From Chitinivorax sp. B (GTDB taxonomy: Bacteria; Pseudomonadota; Gammaproteobacteria; Burkholderiales; SCOH01), in assembly GCF_005503445.1 (NCBI RefSeq), contig NZ_SCOH01000007.1, forward strand, positions 1 through 64,000: a DNA stretch of 64,000 bases, given 5' to 3'. The translations under genes and the position numbers were made by a program. Under the pieces are notes generated by a model, which was not told the DNA's origin, searched no databases, and worked only from the letters and a program-made list of their open reading frames with translations. Of this stretch, positions 18,113-27,693 are shown piece after piece (the stretch's first letter is position 1; every line of letters starts with the position of its first letter).

Positions 18113-19468
18113 ATGCCGTACCTCAGCCTGAACCCCACAACCGGCGAGTGCTTGCAGGCATTCGACAATCACACAGCATCTGATGTTTCACATATTCTCG
18201 AAAAAGTTGCACATGCTCAGGTTGAATGGGCGGAGCGCTCATTAGTTGAGCGTGCAGCCGTCATTCGCCAAGCAGCCAATCTGCTACAGCAAGGCCGGGT
18301 GGACTTTGCCGCGTTGATTACACGGGAGATGGGCAAACTCAATCGAGAAGCCTTGGACGAAGTCGACAAGTGTGCTGCTTTACTGCGTTGGTTTGCTGAC
18401 AACGTTTCATTCATTTTAGCGGATGAATCGGTCGATGGTGATGGCAATGTCATCACTTACGCACCATTGGGTGTGGTGTTGGGGATCATGCCGTGGAATT
18501 ATCCGTTCTCGCAAGTGTTCCGATATGCAGGCGCTGCCTTGGTGGCAGGTAATGGTTGTTTGCTTAAACATGCCGCCAATGTGCCCCAGTGTGCATTGGC
18601 TATTGAGGCATTCTGGTACCAGGCGGGTTTGCCAGCAGATTTGTTCAGAGTTTTATTGATCGAACCAGATGATGTGCCTGTGGTGGTGGCGGCTCCACAG
18701 GTACAAGCTGTTGCATTAACAGGATCGGAAGCGGCAGGGCGCGCTGTTGCTGCGGTTGCAGGCGCCAATTTGAAGAAAACGGTACTGGAGCTGGGTGGTT
18801 CGGACCCGTTTATTGTGTTGGCAGATGCCGATCTGGATTGGACTCTGTCGCAGGCAACCCCAGCTCGGTTTACCAATTGCGGTCAATCCTGTTTATCTGC
18901 CAAGCGCTTTATTGTCGTGCCGGAAATCGCCGAACGGTTTGTCGAAGGATTGGCAAGTGTGGTTGCAAGGTTGACTCCTGGTGATCCCAATTTACCTTCG
19001 TCATGTCTGGCGCCCATGGCCCGTGCCATGTTACGTGACAAGCTTCACGAACAGGTTGTGACCACGCTGGCCATGGGGGCAGCGAAACAAGTAGGTTGCC
19101 AGCATGGGGACGGCAATGGATTGTTTTATCAAGCCAGTTTGATCGACCATGTGCCACCGGGGTCTCCTGCCTATATGGACGAATTGTTCGGACCTGTGGC
19201 GGCTGTGATTCGTGCGCGAAATGAGGCAGATGCGATTCGTATTGCCAATGACAATCGTTTTGGATTGGGGGGAAGCATCTGGAGCGAGGATCAGTCACGA
19301 GCCATTGAGCTGGCGAAACAACTAAAGGCGGGATATATCGGTATCAATCGGGTGTGTCGCTCAGATCCACGGTTACCATTGGGTGGGGTCAAGGCATCTG
19401 GCTATGGTCGGGAAATGGGTGCTGCGGGACTTCGGGAATTCGTCAATATCAAGGTTTTACGCGGTTAG
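18113..19468 (+). CDS. NAD(P)-dependent aldehyde dehydrogenase, succinate-semialdehyde dehydrogenase type
   Basis: Starting at MPYLSLNPTTGECLQAF gives about 451 residues, a usual size for the short SSADH-like class; the frame is open to 18029, only 11 bases from slt, which is less likely. It oxidises an aldehyde to its acid. Landmarks are GIMPWNYPFSQVFR, ALTGSEAAGR, the catalytic Glu in VLELGGSDPFIVL, the catalytic Cys in TNCGQSCLSAKRF, and LPLGGVKASGYGRE. The precise substrate cannot be fixed from sequence. Confidence 0.9.
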   Translation: MPYLSLNPTTGECLQAFDNHTASDVSHILEKVAHAQVEWAERSLVERAAVIRQAANLLQQGRVDFAALITREMGKLNREALDEVDKCAALLRWFADNVSFILADESVDGDGNVITYAPLGVVLGIMPWNYPFSQVFRYAGAALVAGNGCLLKHAANVPQCALAIEAFWYQAGLPADLFRVLLIEPDDVPVVVAAPQVQAVALTGSEAAGRAVAAVAGANLKKTVLELGGSDPFIVLADADLDWTLSQATPARFTNCGQSCLSAKRFIVVPEIAERFVEGLASVVARLTPGDPNLPSSCLAPMARAMLRDKLHEQVVTTLAMGAAKQVGCQHGDGNGLFYQASLIDHVPPGSPAYMDELFGPVAAVIRARNEADAIRIANDNRFGLGGSIWSEDQSRAIELAKQLKAGYIGINRVCRSDPRLPLGGVKASGYGREMGAAGLREFVNIKVLRG

Positions 19469-19492
19469 TTGGTAAGTATGATGCAAATAGAA

Positions 19493-19516
19493 ACCCGGGT
19501 AATAACCCGGGTATTT
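19493..19516. terminator. Bidirectional terminator between convergent genes
   Basis: Two copies of the self-complementary ACCCGGGT (19493-19500 and 19505-19512) form an 8-bp stem with loop AATA, followed by ATTTT on the plus strand. It separates the aldehyde dehydrogenase and the protease gene. Confidence 0.7.
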
Positions 19517-19532
19517 TCGTGCTGACAGATGA

Positions 19533-20693
19533 TTAGCTACGACGACGTCGCAGCGTGTAGCCGGCACCCAACAGACCTAAACCAAACAGGGCCAGAGCGG
19601 TAGGTTCTGGTACTGCCTTTGCACGGATCCAGTTGTGATAGGCACTCAGGAGCATACCGCCCATTGCATCGCCAAATGCACCTTTAGGATGATCCCAGTT
19701 GATGCATTCACCTGTATTTGGGTCTTTTTCCAGGCAGCCCACACGGAAACCGAATGTGTTGTTACCAACCAATTGCAGTTCACCATTTACTTCGATGAAT
19801 GAAGGGCCACCTGAGTCGCCACCACCGATGTTGGTTTCAACATCGTTGCCCAACGAGTCACCGCAGATAGCGACACCTAGTACGCTCGGGTCGCAGAATG
19901 CATCGCGCTTTTCGCCATTGCGATTGACTCCGTCAAAATCGGCATACCAGATCTCAGCTGGGCCGTTCGGGTCATAGCCTTGCTCGTCATCACCTTCCTG
20001 ATAATCGAAAACGTTCTTGCCAGAGCGCTTGGTACGGAATGCCGGGTTAACGTTATAACCATCCCAGCCATCACCACTTGTGCCATAGCCAGCCATGGTG
20101 AAAACGGTACCCGGGTCGATTTTGCCATCGTGCAGTTTGTACCATTGAGAGGTAGTAGGGATGGCGCGTGGCAAACGAACAATTGCTACATCATCGTTGA
20201 CGCAAAAGCCAGGCACGCCCACTGGGCAATTCCCAAACCCTTGGTAATCAGGATGCATGTCAACACGACTGGCTGTCACAACTGCACGACCATCGCTTCC
20301 AGGTGCGGATTCAGAATTGAAAATAACGCGTACATCATTACCAGGGCGGGTGATATCGATCACGTTACCTTGACCATTGGTATCCACGCAATGTCCGGCG
20401 GTGAGTACGTGCCATGGGCTGATGGCAGCGCCAGAGCAGATAAAGCTCTGACCATCATATCGGATGTTCAGGCTGACCACGCCGTTGAATTTGGACGTTG
20501 GCACATTGGGGTCAACTCGAGAATCGGGCGTGTCTGGTGCATGCCCTGAAGTGATGAGTGGTGTAGGTGCTTTGGCAATACCACTGTATACGCCAACCGG
20601 CACCGCAAATGCAGATACCCCAACGCTCGCCAGTACTGCGAACGAGACGGCCTTTAGGGTAGTGCGAAACTCTCTCCTGATTTTGGTATTCAT
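19533..20693 (-). CDS. Secreted trypsin-like serine protease with PEP-CTERM anchor
   Basis: Starting at MNTKIRREFRTTLKAVSF, after GGGAA, gives about 386 residues with a signal peptide ending SAFA. The S1-type catalytic triad is visible: LTAGHCVDT (His), CVNDDVAIVRL (Asp) and GGGDSGGPSF (Ser). The C-terminus is a PEP-CTERM sorting tail: VPEPTALALFGLGLL followed by RRRR. Such proteins are processed by an exosortase and anchored or released at the cell surface; no exosortase lies in this window. Cysteine pairs fit disulfides. The frame is open to 20813 but the upstream part is not protein-like. Confidence 0.92.
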   Translation of the reverse strand: MNTKIRREFRTTLKAVSFAVLASVGVSAFAVPVGVYSGIAKAPTPLITSGHAPDTPDSRVDPNVPTSKFNGVVSLNIRYDGQSFICSGAAISPWHVLTAGHCVDTNGQGNVIDITRPGNDVRVIFNSESAPGSDGRAVVTASRVDMHPDYQGFGNCPVGVPGFCVNDDVAIVRLPRAIPTTSQWYKLHDGKIDPGTVFTMAGYGTSGDGWDGYNVNPAFRTKRSGKNVFDYQEGDDEQGYDPNGPAEIWYADFDGVNRNGEKRDAFCDPSVLGVAICGDSLGNDVETNIGGGDSGGPSFIEVNGELQLVGNNTFGFRVGCLEKDPNTGECINWDHPKGAFGDAMGGMLLSAYHNWIRAKAVPEPTALALFGLGLLGAGYTLRRRRS

Positions 20694-21227
20694 TTTATTC
20701 CCAAGTATTGATAGCCGTACCTCTGACAGGTCACCAAGCTGGGGTGTTATCCGCCACGATGAACCCTGCCTCCCGCGATGTCCTTGCCCTTCAACATTCG
20801 ATAACGAAGTCACTGGTGCGAACGACTTAAGCGGACTAGCAATATTTGTTCCATATCTTACAGGCTTGATATGAAAAGACTTTGTATATATTACAAGACG
20901 AATTTATTTAACGTTGTAAGAACAATCGACAACATCACATGTCACCAATCGATGTAAGTATAAGTGATTACGTATTTATGCGTAATTATGTAATTTAATA
21001 TGTTTATGATTTTAATAATTTTTATTCGAAATCTTGACTGTAAAGAAAATCGACATAATCTAATGTGTACTACGTTTCAACCAATAGCAGAGAAAAATGA
21101 GATTGTTTTTCTAATATTCAGAAATCAAATATATGTATAGGAAATACATGCTATTCGATGTGACTTAAGCTATGGTAGGTGACATGCACTGAATTGGTGC
21201 ATGTCATTTGAGTTCATTCTCTGTGAG
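20694..21227. other. AT-rich intergenic region, no gene seen
   Basis: About 530 bases carry no convincing reading frame and are clearly richer in A and T than their neighbours. The part near 20694 must hold the promoter of the protease gene. A 6-bp inverted repeat ATTACG/CGTAAT lies at 20967-20986. A strong hairpin lies at 21180-21206. Confidence 0.7.
21180..21206 (-). terminator. Strong hairpin downstream of the ycgR-like gene
   Basis: TGACATGCAC and GTGCATGTCA form a perfect 10-bp stem with a 7-base loop, about 20 bases after the stop of the minus-strand PilZ gene. No T tract follows, so it may be an RNA-stabilising hairpin or a weak terminator. Confidence 0.45.
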
Positions 21228-22001
21228 CTAGGTTGCATTGCTCATTCTTGCGCGGAACCTTCTCTCTTGTTCAAGAATATAACGTTGTATTAGTTGTTCT
21301 GTCTGTGGCTGCAAATCCAGAAAGCGACACCCTGATCGATGAGTGCGAGTACCATTTCGCAAGGTGAAATCGAAGCTAGATCGGATTTGTAGAGACGTTA
21401 CGATCAGCCCTACACCTGGCAGGTTGATACTGCAGTGCTCAAAGGTGAGGCCTGGTTCAAAATTGACTTCCAGTGGATAGCCAATGACACCAATACCGCC
21501 AATGCTGATGTCCATGACCTCAACTTCGACAGGCATTTGACCCGCGAGTGGAATATGGCATTTCAAGGTCTGGCTATAGGGGATCGTCAACCGGTAATAG
21601 CTCCTACGTTGCAACTTCAGCAGCCTAGTCGGTAATGGGGTGGTAAAAGCTGGCCGTCCTTCGAAAGTAGTTAGCTGGAAGGGAGGGGTGTCGAACTGCA
21701 CTCGGACTCGGTCATGAGTGGAAACACACATCACGCGCTCGGTCAGTTGTAAATAGTGATTGGCTGCTTGGCTTGGCGTCAGGTCAAGGATAAGTTGTTT
21801 GGTGTCAGTTTGCGTGACCAAGATGGACGTCATTGCAAAATCTTGGCGGTCATTGAAGAATGCACTAATTGCGGCACGTTTTTTCGCCATTGCATTCAGG
21901 ATAAATAATATTTCGGCAGATGATCGCAACAAATACGGGCTGTCTTCGCCCAGCGGTTTGACTTCGGCGACGATCAGGCGGCGGAATGATTCTTCAGACA
22001 T
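21228..22001 (-). CDS. ycgR: YcgR-like flagellar brake / PilZ domain protein
   Basis: This protein of about 257 residues has an N-terminal YcgR domain and a C-terminal PilZ domain that binds cyclic di-GMP. The c-di-GMP signature is visible: LQRRSYYRLTI (RxxxR-type) followed about 40 residues later by DISIGGIG (DxSxxG). In E. coli YcgR slows the flagellar motor on c-di-GMP binding; here a role in motility or pilus control is inferred. I chose the ATG at 22001 because AAGGAG lies at good spacing; a GTG at 22013 has no spacing from it. Confidence 0.87.
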   Translation of the reverse strand: MSEESFRRLIVAEVKPLGEDSPYLLRSSAEILFILNAMAKKRAAISAFFNDRQDFAMTSILVTQTDTKQLILDLTPSQAANHYLQLTERVMCVSTHDRVRVQFDTPPFQLTTFEGRPAFTTPLPTRLLKLQRRSYYRLTIPYSQTLKCHIPLAGQMPVEVEVMDISIGGIGVIGYPLEVNFEPGLTFEHCSINLPGVGLIVTSLQIRSSFDFTLRNGTRTHRSGCRFLDLQPQTEQLIQRYILEQERRFRARMSNAT

Positions 22002-22204
22002 GAGGGCCTGCACTCCTTACACTCCGCCCCATAAATCAGGGTTCACGACTTTGAACGTGGTGGGAGATTTCTGTGGTGTGAGTCATGCTGTGCAAGCACC
22101 GCCATTCGATGTTAGCAATGGGGCGATGATCACCTGTGTTTGCTGCGCGCTTCATAGCATCGGCTTGTCACTTTTAGATATGAAACAGGAAATGACGTTA
22201 TCAA

Positions 22205-22819
22205 TTATGCGTGTTGAATGGCATATTCCTCAATCAACCTTTCAACTTGATCAATTCGTGCACGATCAAGGGTGTTATTCTCATCTCTACTGGTACTGTT
22301 GCGGCGCAACTCATCTCGAGGGTATACCGTTGCACTGATGGGAATGTCATTCGAATAGAAGCTGACACTCATTTCTGCGCGATCATTAGGTAACGTCAAA
22401 TGCCGGAACTTGATGGCATGGTTTAGCAAAAAAATCTCAACATCTTTGCTTGAGTCGGCAAACAGCTGGATGTTGATATCCGAATATCGACCAGCTGTTC
22501 CGCTTAAGACAGATCCCACCAAATAGGGATTGAACCGTTCCAGCAAGCGCATGACAACCAATGCCTCTTGCCGCAGGCTTGTCAGCAGCCTCCGGTGATC
22601 CTCCTTAAAATAGATATCACGATAAGTCTTAAGTGCCGATTCGATCTCATTATTGGTAGGCAGATTCTGTGGATCCTCTGTTCCAACCTGTCGCGCTGCT
22701 TTTTTCTTGGCTAGCCCAAAATCCTCAATGCCATCAACTGCGATCAACCGTGCTGCAATATGTGCGATTTGCTCACGAATTGACTGATTCCGGCCTGACC
22801 GTTCCCGTGGTTTTGGCAT
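22205..22819 (-). CDS. Nucleotidyltransferase-like protein of unknown function
   Basis: This 204-residue protein has a basic N-terminus (MPKPRERSGRNQSIREQI), a helical segment with ARLIAVDGIEDFGLAKKKAA, and a central stretch NPYLVGSVLSGTAGRYSDIN followed by IQLFAD. The GS-x9-SD pattern resembles the active-site strand of minimal nucleotidyltransferases, though further catalytic acids are not certain. It is fairly hydrophilic with no export signal. Neighbours are mrcA upstream and ycgR downstream; no operon is obvious. Function unknown. Confidence 0.7.
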   Translation of the reverse strand: MPKPRERSGRNQSIREQIAHIAARLIAVDGIEDFGLAKKKAARQVGTEDPQNLPTNNEIESALKTYRDIYFKEDHRRLLTSLRQEALVVMRLLERFNPYLVGSVLSGTAGRYSDINIQLFADSSKDVEIFLLNHAIKFRHLTLPNDRAEMSVSFYSNDIPISATVYPRDELRRNSTSRDENNTLDRARIDQVERLIEEYAIQHA

Positions 22820-22897
22820 GTTCGTATCACTCGAGATGGCTGCATCCGGATTGGATGCAGCCTATTGAGAAGCAGCTGTTTCAAGGGCTTGATCTTG

Positions 22898-25198
22898 CTA
22901 GAACAGCATATCCTTTACTTCATCCTGCACCTGGGCAGGTGAAGTGCCACTATCAATGCCCAAATTCGGATTGGTTTGCTGGAACTCCTCATAGAAGTAG
23001 TCGACTACAGTGCCGGTTTCGGTGTCCATTGAACGTGCTACTACGCCATCGGGTACGGATGGTTTGAATTCTGGCTCGTTCTTCAGTGCCTTGCCCATGT
23101 AATTGATCCAGATCGGCAGGGCTGCCTGACCACCGGTTTCAGCATTGCCTAATGACTTAGGTTGATCATAGCCCATCCATGCCACAGCAACCAGATTCCG
23201 CTGAAATCCAGCAAACCATGCATCAAATTGGTCGTTGGTCGTGCCTGTTTTACCTGCAAGATCTGTACGTCCCAGGGTCATGGCCTTGGCCGCCGTTCCT
23301 CGACGTACGACATCAGACATGATCGATGTCATGATGAAAGCATTTCGTGGGTCGATCACTTGTTTGGCATTTTTCCCGGCTTCTTCAGGCTGTGTCTTGG
23401 CCAGAATATTACCTTTGCCATCTTCAATGCGATCAATGAAGTAAGGCGTAACACGATAACCTCCGTTTGCAAACACAGAATAGCCACCTGCCATCTGAAG
23501 TGGCGTAACCGAGCCCGCACCCAATGCCATGGTCAAGTAAGGCGGGTGGTTCTTTGGATCAAAACCAAAACGGGTGATGTATTCCTGGCCGTATTGTGGT
23601 GTGATCGCCATCAGAATTCGAATCGATACCAGATTCTTGGATTTGGTCAGCGCATTACGTAGTGTCATTGGCCCACTGAATGAGCCATCATAATTTTTCG
23701 GTTCCCAATGTTGTCCACCAATAGTTGATGGATCAATGGACAGTGGTGCATCGTTGATGATCGATTGTGGGGTGAAACCCTTGTCGATGGCCGCAGAGTA
23801 AATGAAAGGCTTGAAGCTGGAACCTGGCTGTCGCCATGCTTGCGTGACATGGTTGAAGTTGTTGCGGCTGTAATCAAATCCGCCAATCAGGGCTCGAATT
23901 GCACCGCTATTTGGGTCTACGGCTACGAAAGCTGTCTCCACCTGGGGGAGCTGCGTAACCAGCCAATTGCCTTTGTCATCTCTTTGGACACGAATGATGG
24001 CACCTCGGGTGATTTTGTTGGCTGGGTTGACTTTGTCAGTCAGGTGCCGTTGTGCAAATTTCAGCCCATTTCCAGTAATTGAGACTGTTTCGCCGTTCTT
24101 TAGGTGAGCTGAGATGGATTTCACATTTGCAGACAACACGATAGCGGGCACCAAATCACCAGCATCGTTCACCTTTTGCAATTCGTCCTCAAGAAGGTCA
24201 TCCGAGGCATCAGTTGGTAATTCAACGATTCCTTCTGGGCCCCGATAACCGTGGCGACGGTCGTAGTCTTGCAAGCCTTTTCGAACCGCCACATATGCCG
24301 CATCCTGATGGGTCTTGTCGACGGTTGTATAGACCTTGAAGCCTTGGGTGTAGGCCGCCTCTTTATAGCGGTCATACATGACCTGTCGAACCATCTCGGC
24401 TACATACAATGCGTCTGAGTGGAAATTGACTGGGCTACGTTGTACATACAGCTTTTCTTCTTTCGCTTGGGCCAGTTGCTCATCATTGATGAACTTCAAC
24501 TCGCGCATACGGCGAATCACATATTCCTGACGTTGTTTGGCCCGTTTGGGGTTGGCAACCGGATTGTACGAAGAGGGTGCCTTTGGCAAGCCGGCAAGCA
24601 TCGCCATTTCAGCAATACTCAGTTGATCAAGGTTTTTGCCAAAGTAAGTCTGGGCGGCCGCTGCAAAGCCATACGCCCGTTGGCCCAGATAAATTTGATT
24701 GAAGTACAGTTCAAGAATCTTGTCTTTGCTCAAATTATGTTCAATCTTGAAAGCTAACAGAGCTTCGTTGAACTTGCGGCTGAAGGTGCGTTCGCCAGAG
24801 AGGAAGAAATTCTTGGCAACTTGTTGGGTGATGGTGCTCGCGCCTTGGCGCAATTGTGTAGAGGCCAAGTTAGATAGGGCAGCACGGGTAATGCCGATGT
24901 AATCGATGCCACCGTGTTCATAGAACCGCTCGTCTTCGGCTGCAAGAACGGCTTGTTTCATGAGCAATGGTACATTCTCGATTTTGACAAATGCGCGCCG
25001 TTCCTCACCGAATTCGCCAATTTGTACTCCATCACGTGTATATATGCGCAATGGAATCTTTGGTCGGTAGTCGGTAATCGTCTCAAGTGAGGGAAGCCGG
25101 GGGTATGTAATAGCGATCAACACGCCCACGACACCAACTGCTAACACGAGCAGACCGATCAGGGCTGCAAGTGGATATGTGATCCAACGTTTTGACAT
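22898..25198 (-). CDS. mrcA: Penicillin-binding protein 1A (class A PBP)
   Basis: This 766-residue bifunctional enzyme polymerises and cross-links peptidoglycan. A single N-terminal membrane helix (LAALIGLLVLAVGVVGVLIA) is followed by the GT51 domain (AAEDERFYEHGGID, GASTITQQVAKN, with catalytic Glu) and the transpeptidase domain with RQPGSSFKPFIYS (SxxK), TKSKNLVS (SxN) and LAGKTGTTNDQFDAWF (KTG). Length is normal. It is divergent from pilM, the standard arrangement in beta- and gammaproteobacteria. Confidence 0.97.
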   Translation of the reverse strand: MSKRWITYPLAALIGLLVLAVGVVGVLIAITYPRLPSLETITDYRPKIPLRIYTRDGVQIGEFGEERRAFVKIENVPLLMKQAVLAAEDERFYEHGGIDYIGITRAALSNLASTQLRQGASTITQQVAKNFFLSGERTFSRKFNEALLAFKIEHNLSKDKILELYFNQIYLGQRAYGFAAAAQTYFGKNLDQLSIAEMAMLAGLPKAPSSYNPVANPKRAKQRQEYVIRRMRELKFINDEQLAQAKEEKLYVQRSPVNFHSDALYVAEMVRQVMYDRYKEAAYTQGFKVYTTVDKTHQDAAYVAVRKGLQDYDRRHGYRGPEGIVELPTDASDDLLEDELQKVNDAGDLVPAIVLSANVKSISAHLKNGETVSITGNGLKFAQRHLTDKVNPANKITRGAIIRVQRDDKGNWLVTQLPQVETAFVAVDPNSGAIRALIGGFDYSRNNFNHVTQAWRQPGSSFKPFIYSAAIDKGFTPQSIINDAPLSIDPSTIGGQHWEPKNYDGSFSGPMTLRNALTKSKNLVSIRILMAITPQYGQEYITRFGFDPKNHPPYLTMALGAGSVTPLQMAGGYSVFANGGYRVTPYFIDRIEDGKGNILAKTQPEEAGKNAKQVIDPRNAFIMTSIMSDVVRRGTAAKAMTLGRTDLAGKTGTTNDQFDAWFAGFQRNLVAVAWMGYDQPKSLGNAETGGQAALPIWINYMGKALKNEPEFKPSVPDGVVARSMDTETGTVVDYFYEEFQQTNPNLGIDSGTSPAQVQDEVKDMLF

Positions 25199-25290
25199 GA
25201 GAGAAAAGAATTCTACTAGATGTAGTTGTTTAGACAGATGTTGAGCGAAATTATAGGCAGGAACAGGGTTTAAAAGAAGCCAGTTGATAC

Positions 25291-25319
25291 TTTACATGAC
25301 ATTTTCTTACTGCTACAGT
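25291..25319 (+). promoter_or_regulatory. Possible sigma-70 promoter of the pilMNOPQ operon
   Basis: TTTACA and TACAGT are separated by 17 bases and lie about 57 bases before the pilM TTG. The -35 matches 5 of 6 and the -10 4 of 6 consensus positions. A 7-bp inverted repeat TTAGCAT/ATGCTAA follows at 25329-25348. Confidence 0.35.
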
Positions 25320-25375
25320 TGAACCAGATTAGCATAATCTAATGCTAATAACTTATTAGAAAAAGGAAAAACGGT

Positions 25376-26449
25376 TTGAAATTCCTCGACTTTCTGAAAC
25401 CGAACTCTCCTCCTCTGATTGGCGTAGACATTAGCTCGTCTGCCGTGAAAATGGTAGAGCTGACGCATAACGGTAAAGCGTACAGCATTGAGCGATATGT
25501 CATTGAACAGTTGCCCAAGGATGCGGTCTCCGACGGCAATATTGCTAATCTGGAAGTGGTAGGGGATGCGGTCAAGCGCGCTTGGCGCTTGATGGGGACT
25601 CGCATCAAGAATGTGGCGCTGGCATTGCCGGCGGCGGCTGTGATCACTAAGAAGATCACCATTCCTGCTGGTCAGAATGAGAACGAAATGGAGCTTCAGG
25701 TCGAAACTGAAGCAAACCAGTATATTCCCTTCGCTCTGGATGAGGTGAATCTGGATTTTCAGGTGCTTGGACCCTCGCCAGCAGCACCAGACGAAGTCGA
25801 GGTCTTGGTCGCCGCATCCCGCAAAGAGAAAGTCGAGGACCGTGTCGGTGCCGTCGAGTCTGCAGGCCTTAAGGCTGTTGTCATGGATGTTGAGTCTTAT
25901 GCTACGCTGACAGCATATGATTTGATCAAGCGACAATTGCCGGGTGAAGGGGCAAATCAGATCGTTGCCGTGGTGGATATCGGTGCGACTATGATGCATA
26001 TCAACGTACTCCGTGATGGCCAACAAATCTATTTCCGCGAACAAGCTTTTGGTGGTAACCAACTGACGCAAGATATTCAGCGTCGCTATAACTTGTCCTC
26101 CGATGAGGCAGAAGCTGCCAAGCGAAGTGGTGGTTTACCTGAAAACTATGAACCTGAAGTGCTACAACCGTTCATGGACGGTTTAGCATTGGAGGTCTCT
26201 CGTGCACTTCAGTTCTTCTTTACTTCGACTCAGTTCAATAAAGTTGATCATATTCTGTTGGCGGGTGGCTGTGGCAGCATCCATGGCTTGGATGAGGTCG
26301 TGGCGAACCGTACCCAGGTTGGTACTATGATTGCCAACCCATTCCTGAATATGACTCAGTCAAGTCGTATCAAGCCGCGACAGTTACTCATTGATGCGCC
26401 ATCTCTCTTAATTGCCTGCGGCCTTGCCATGCGGAGGTTCGACGCATGA
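25376..26449 (+). CDS. pilM: Type IV pilus assembly protein PilM
   Basis: PilM (357 residues) is the actin-like cytoplasmic protein that binds the PilN tail and links the outer alignment complex to the motor. ATP-fold landmarks are LIGVDISSSAVKMVEL at the start, VVDIGATMMHI near residue 205 and LAGGCGSIHG near 295. It begins with a TTG codon, since AAAGGAAAAACGG lies just upstream and MKFLDFLKP fits the family. Its stop overlaps pilN by four bases. Confidence 0.96.
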   Translation: MKFLDFLKPNSPPLIGVDISSSAVKMVELTHNGKAYSIERYVIEQLPKDAVSDGNIANLEVVGDAVKRAWRLMGTRIKNVALALPAAAVITKKITIPAGQNENEMELQVETEANQYIPFALDEVNLDFQVLGPSPAAPDEVEVLVAASRKEKVEDRVGAVESAGLKAVVMDVESYATLTAYDLIKRQLPGEGANQIVAVVDIGATMMHINVLRDGQQIYFREQAFGGNQLTQDIQRRYNLSSDEAEAAKRSGGLPENYEPEVLQPFMDGLALEVSRALQFFFTSTQFNKVDHILLAGGCGSIHGLDEVVANRTQVGTMIANPFLNMTQSSRIKPRQLLIDAPSLLIACGLAMRRFDA

Positions 26450-27039
26450 TACGCATTAACCTATTACCTCACCGCGAGGCAAAACGAAAAGCACGAGCCC
26501 AACGCTTTGCTGCGATCATTGGATTCACTGTCATTGCCGGTGTTTTGATTGTGCTGGCTGGATATACGTTGCTTGAGGAGCGACTAAATACTCAAACAGC
26601 GCGTAATGACTTTCTAAAAGCTGAGATTGCAAGACTTGATCGCGAAATCAGTGAGATCGAAGTCCTTAAAGCCAAACGTAAGGATCTGCTTGACCGCAAA
26701 AAAGTGATTGAGAAGCTGCAAGCCAATCGAAGTGAAGTCGTTCGCATGTTGGATCAAATCACTCGGCAAACTCCAGACGGTATTTACTACAAGGAAATCA
26801 AGCAGAATGATGACGTTGTCACGTTGACTGGCTACTCGTTGTCAAATGCACGGGTTTCTACGCTTATGCGCGCCCTTAATGATACTCCTGCGTTTGAGAT
26901 GCCGAATTTGGAGCAGATCAAGGCAATGACGATTGAGAATCAGCGTTTGAATGAGTTCACCATGAACTCTAAGTTGAAACGTCAAGCTGATACTGATCAA
27001 AAGCCCGGTGATGCTAAAGCCAAGGAAGTGAAAAAATGA
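26446..27039 (+). CDS. pilN: Type IV pilus assembly protein PilN
   Basis: PilN (197 residues) is a bitopic inner-membrane protein. The N-terminus MIRINLLPHREAKRKARAQR contains the INLLP motif that docks into PilM. One membrane helix (FTVIAGVLIVLAGYTLL) is followed by a coiled coil (EIARLDREISEIEVLKAKRK) and a periplasmic ferredoxin-like domain. Its stop overlaps pilO by four bases. It is somewhat extended at the Lys-rich C-terminus. Confidence 0.96.
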   Translation: MIRINLLPHREAKRKARAQRFAAIIGFTVIAGVLIVLAGYTLLEERLNTQTARNDFLKAEIARLDREISEIEVLKAKRKDLLDRKKVIEKLQANRSEVVRMLDQITRQTPDGIYYKEIKQNDDVVTLTGYSLSNARVSTLMRALNDTPAFEMPNLEQIKAMTIENQRLNEFTMNSKLKRQADTDQKPGDAKAKEVKK

Positions 27040-27680
27040 CACTGGACGAGTTAAGACAACTTGACCCGAAAGATGCGGGCAATTGGCCACTACCGGTGCA
27101 ATTGGGTAGTTTGTTACTTATCTTGTTGATTGCTGTGGGTCTTGGCTATTGGCAAGTCTGGGCGCCTCAACTGGAGCAATTGGATGCGGGGCGTGCAGAA
27201 GAAGAGCAGTTGAAGACGACCTACCTAGATAAAAAAGGTAAGGCGATCAATCTGGATGCATATAAGCAGCAATTGCTTGAGATTGAACAGAGTTTCGGCG
27301 CGATGCTAAAACAGCTACCGAAAAAGTCGGAGATTGACTCCTTGTTGACAGAAGTTAACCAGGTGGGCCTGGGGCGAGGCCTCCAGTTTCTGCTCTTCAA
27401 GCCTGGGGCTGAGATCAAGACTGCAGAAATGGCAGAATTACCTGTTGAGATTCGTGTGGGTGGGAATTACCACGACTTTTCAGCGTTTGCCAGTGATATT
27501 GCCCAGCTATCCAGAATTGTTACACTCAATAATATCAACATTGCTGTTCCAATCGATCCAAAGGAGCGAAAAGACTATCCTTTGGTGTTGAGTGCATTGG
27601 CAAAGACTTATCGTTATCTAGACCCAGAAGAGGCTTTGGCAGTGAAAAAGGCCGAGGCTGACAAGAAGAAGAACAAGTGA
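27036..27680 (+). CDS. pilO: Type IV pilus assembly protein PilO
   Basis: PilO (214 residues) pairs with PilN in the inner-membrane alignment complex. A short cytoplasmic tail precedes one membrane helix (LGSLLLILLIAVGLGYWQVW), a coiled-coil segment and the PilO domain with LPKKSEIDSLLTEVNQVGL, PVEIRVGGNYHDFSAFASD and IVTLNNI. The C-terminus is Lys-rich. Translation is coupled to pilN. Confidence 0.96.
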   Translation: MTLDELRQLDPKDAGNWPLPVQLGSLLLILLIAVGLGYWQVWAPQLEQLDAGRAEEEQLKTTYLDKKGKAINLDAYKQQLLEIEQSFGAMLKQLPKKSEIDSLLTEVNQVGLGRGLQFLLFKPGAEIKTAEMAELPVEIRVGGNYHDFSAFASDIAQLSRIVTLNNINIAVPIDPKERKDYPLVLSALAKTYRYLDPEEALAVKKAEADKKKNK

Positions 27681-27693
27681 GGGCTGATAAATC

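Noticed and set aside
20967-20986. ATTACG/CGTAAT repeat in the AT-rich gap as an operator
   Set aside because: Only 6 bp per arm in very AT-rich sequence, so chance is likely.
25313-26071. Minus-strand frame of 252 codons opposite pilM
   Set aside because: It is antisense to a certain gene; His/Cys-rich composition is typical of shadow frames.
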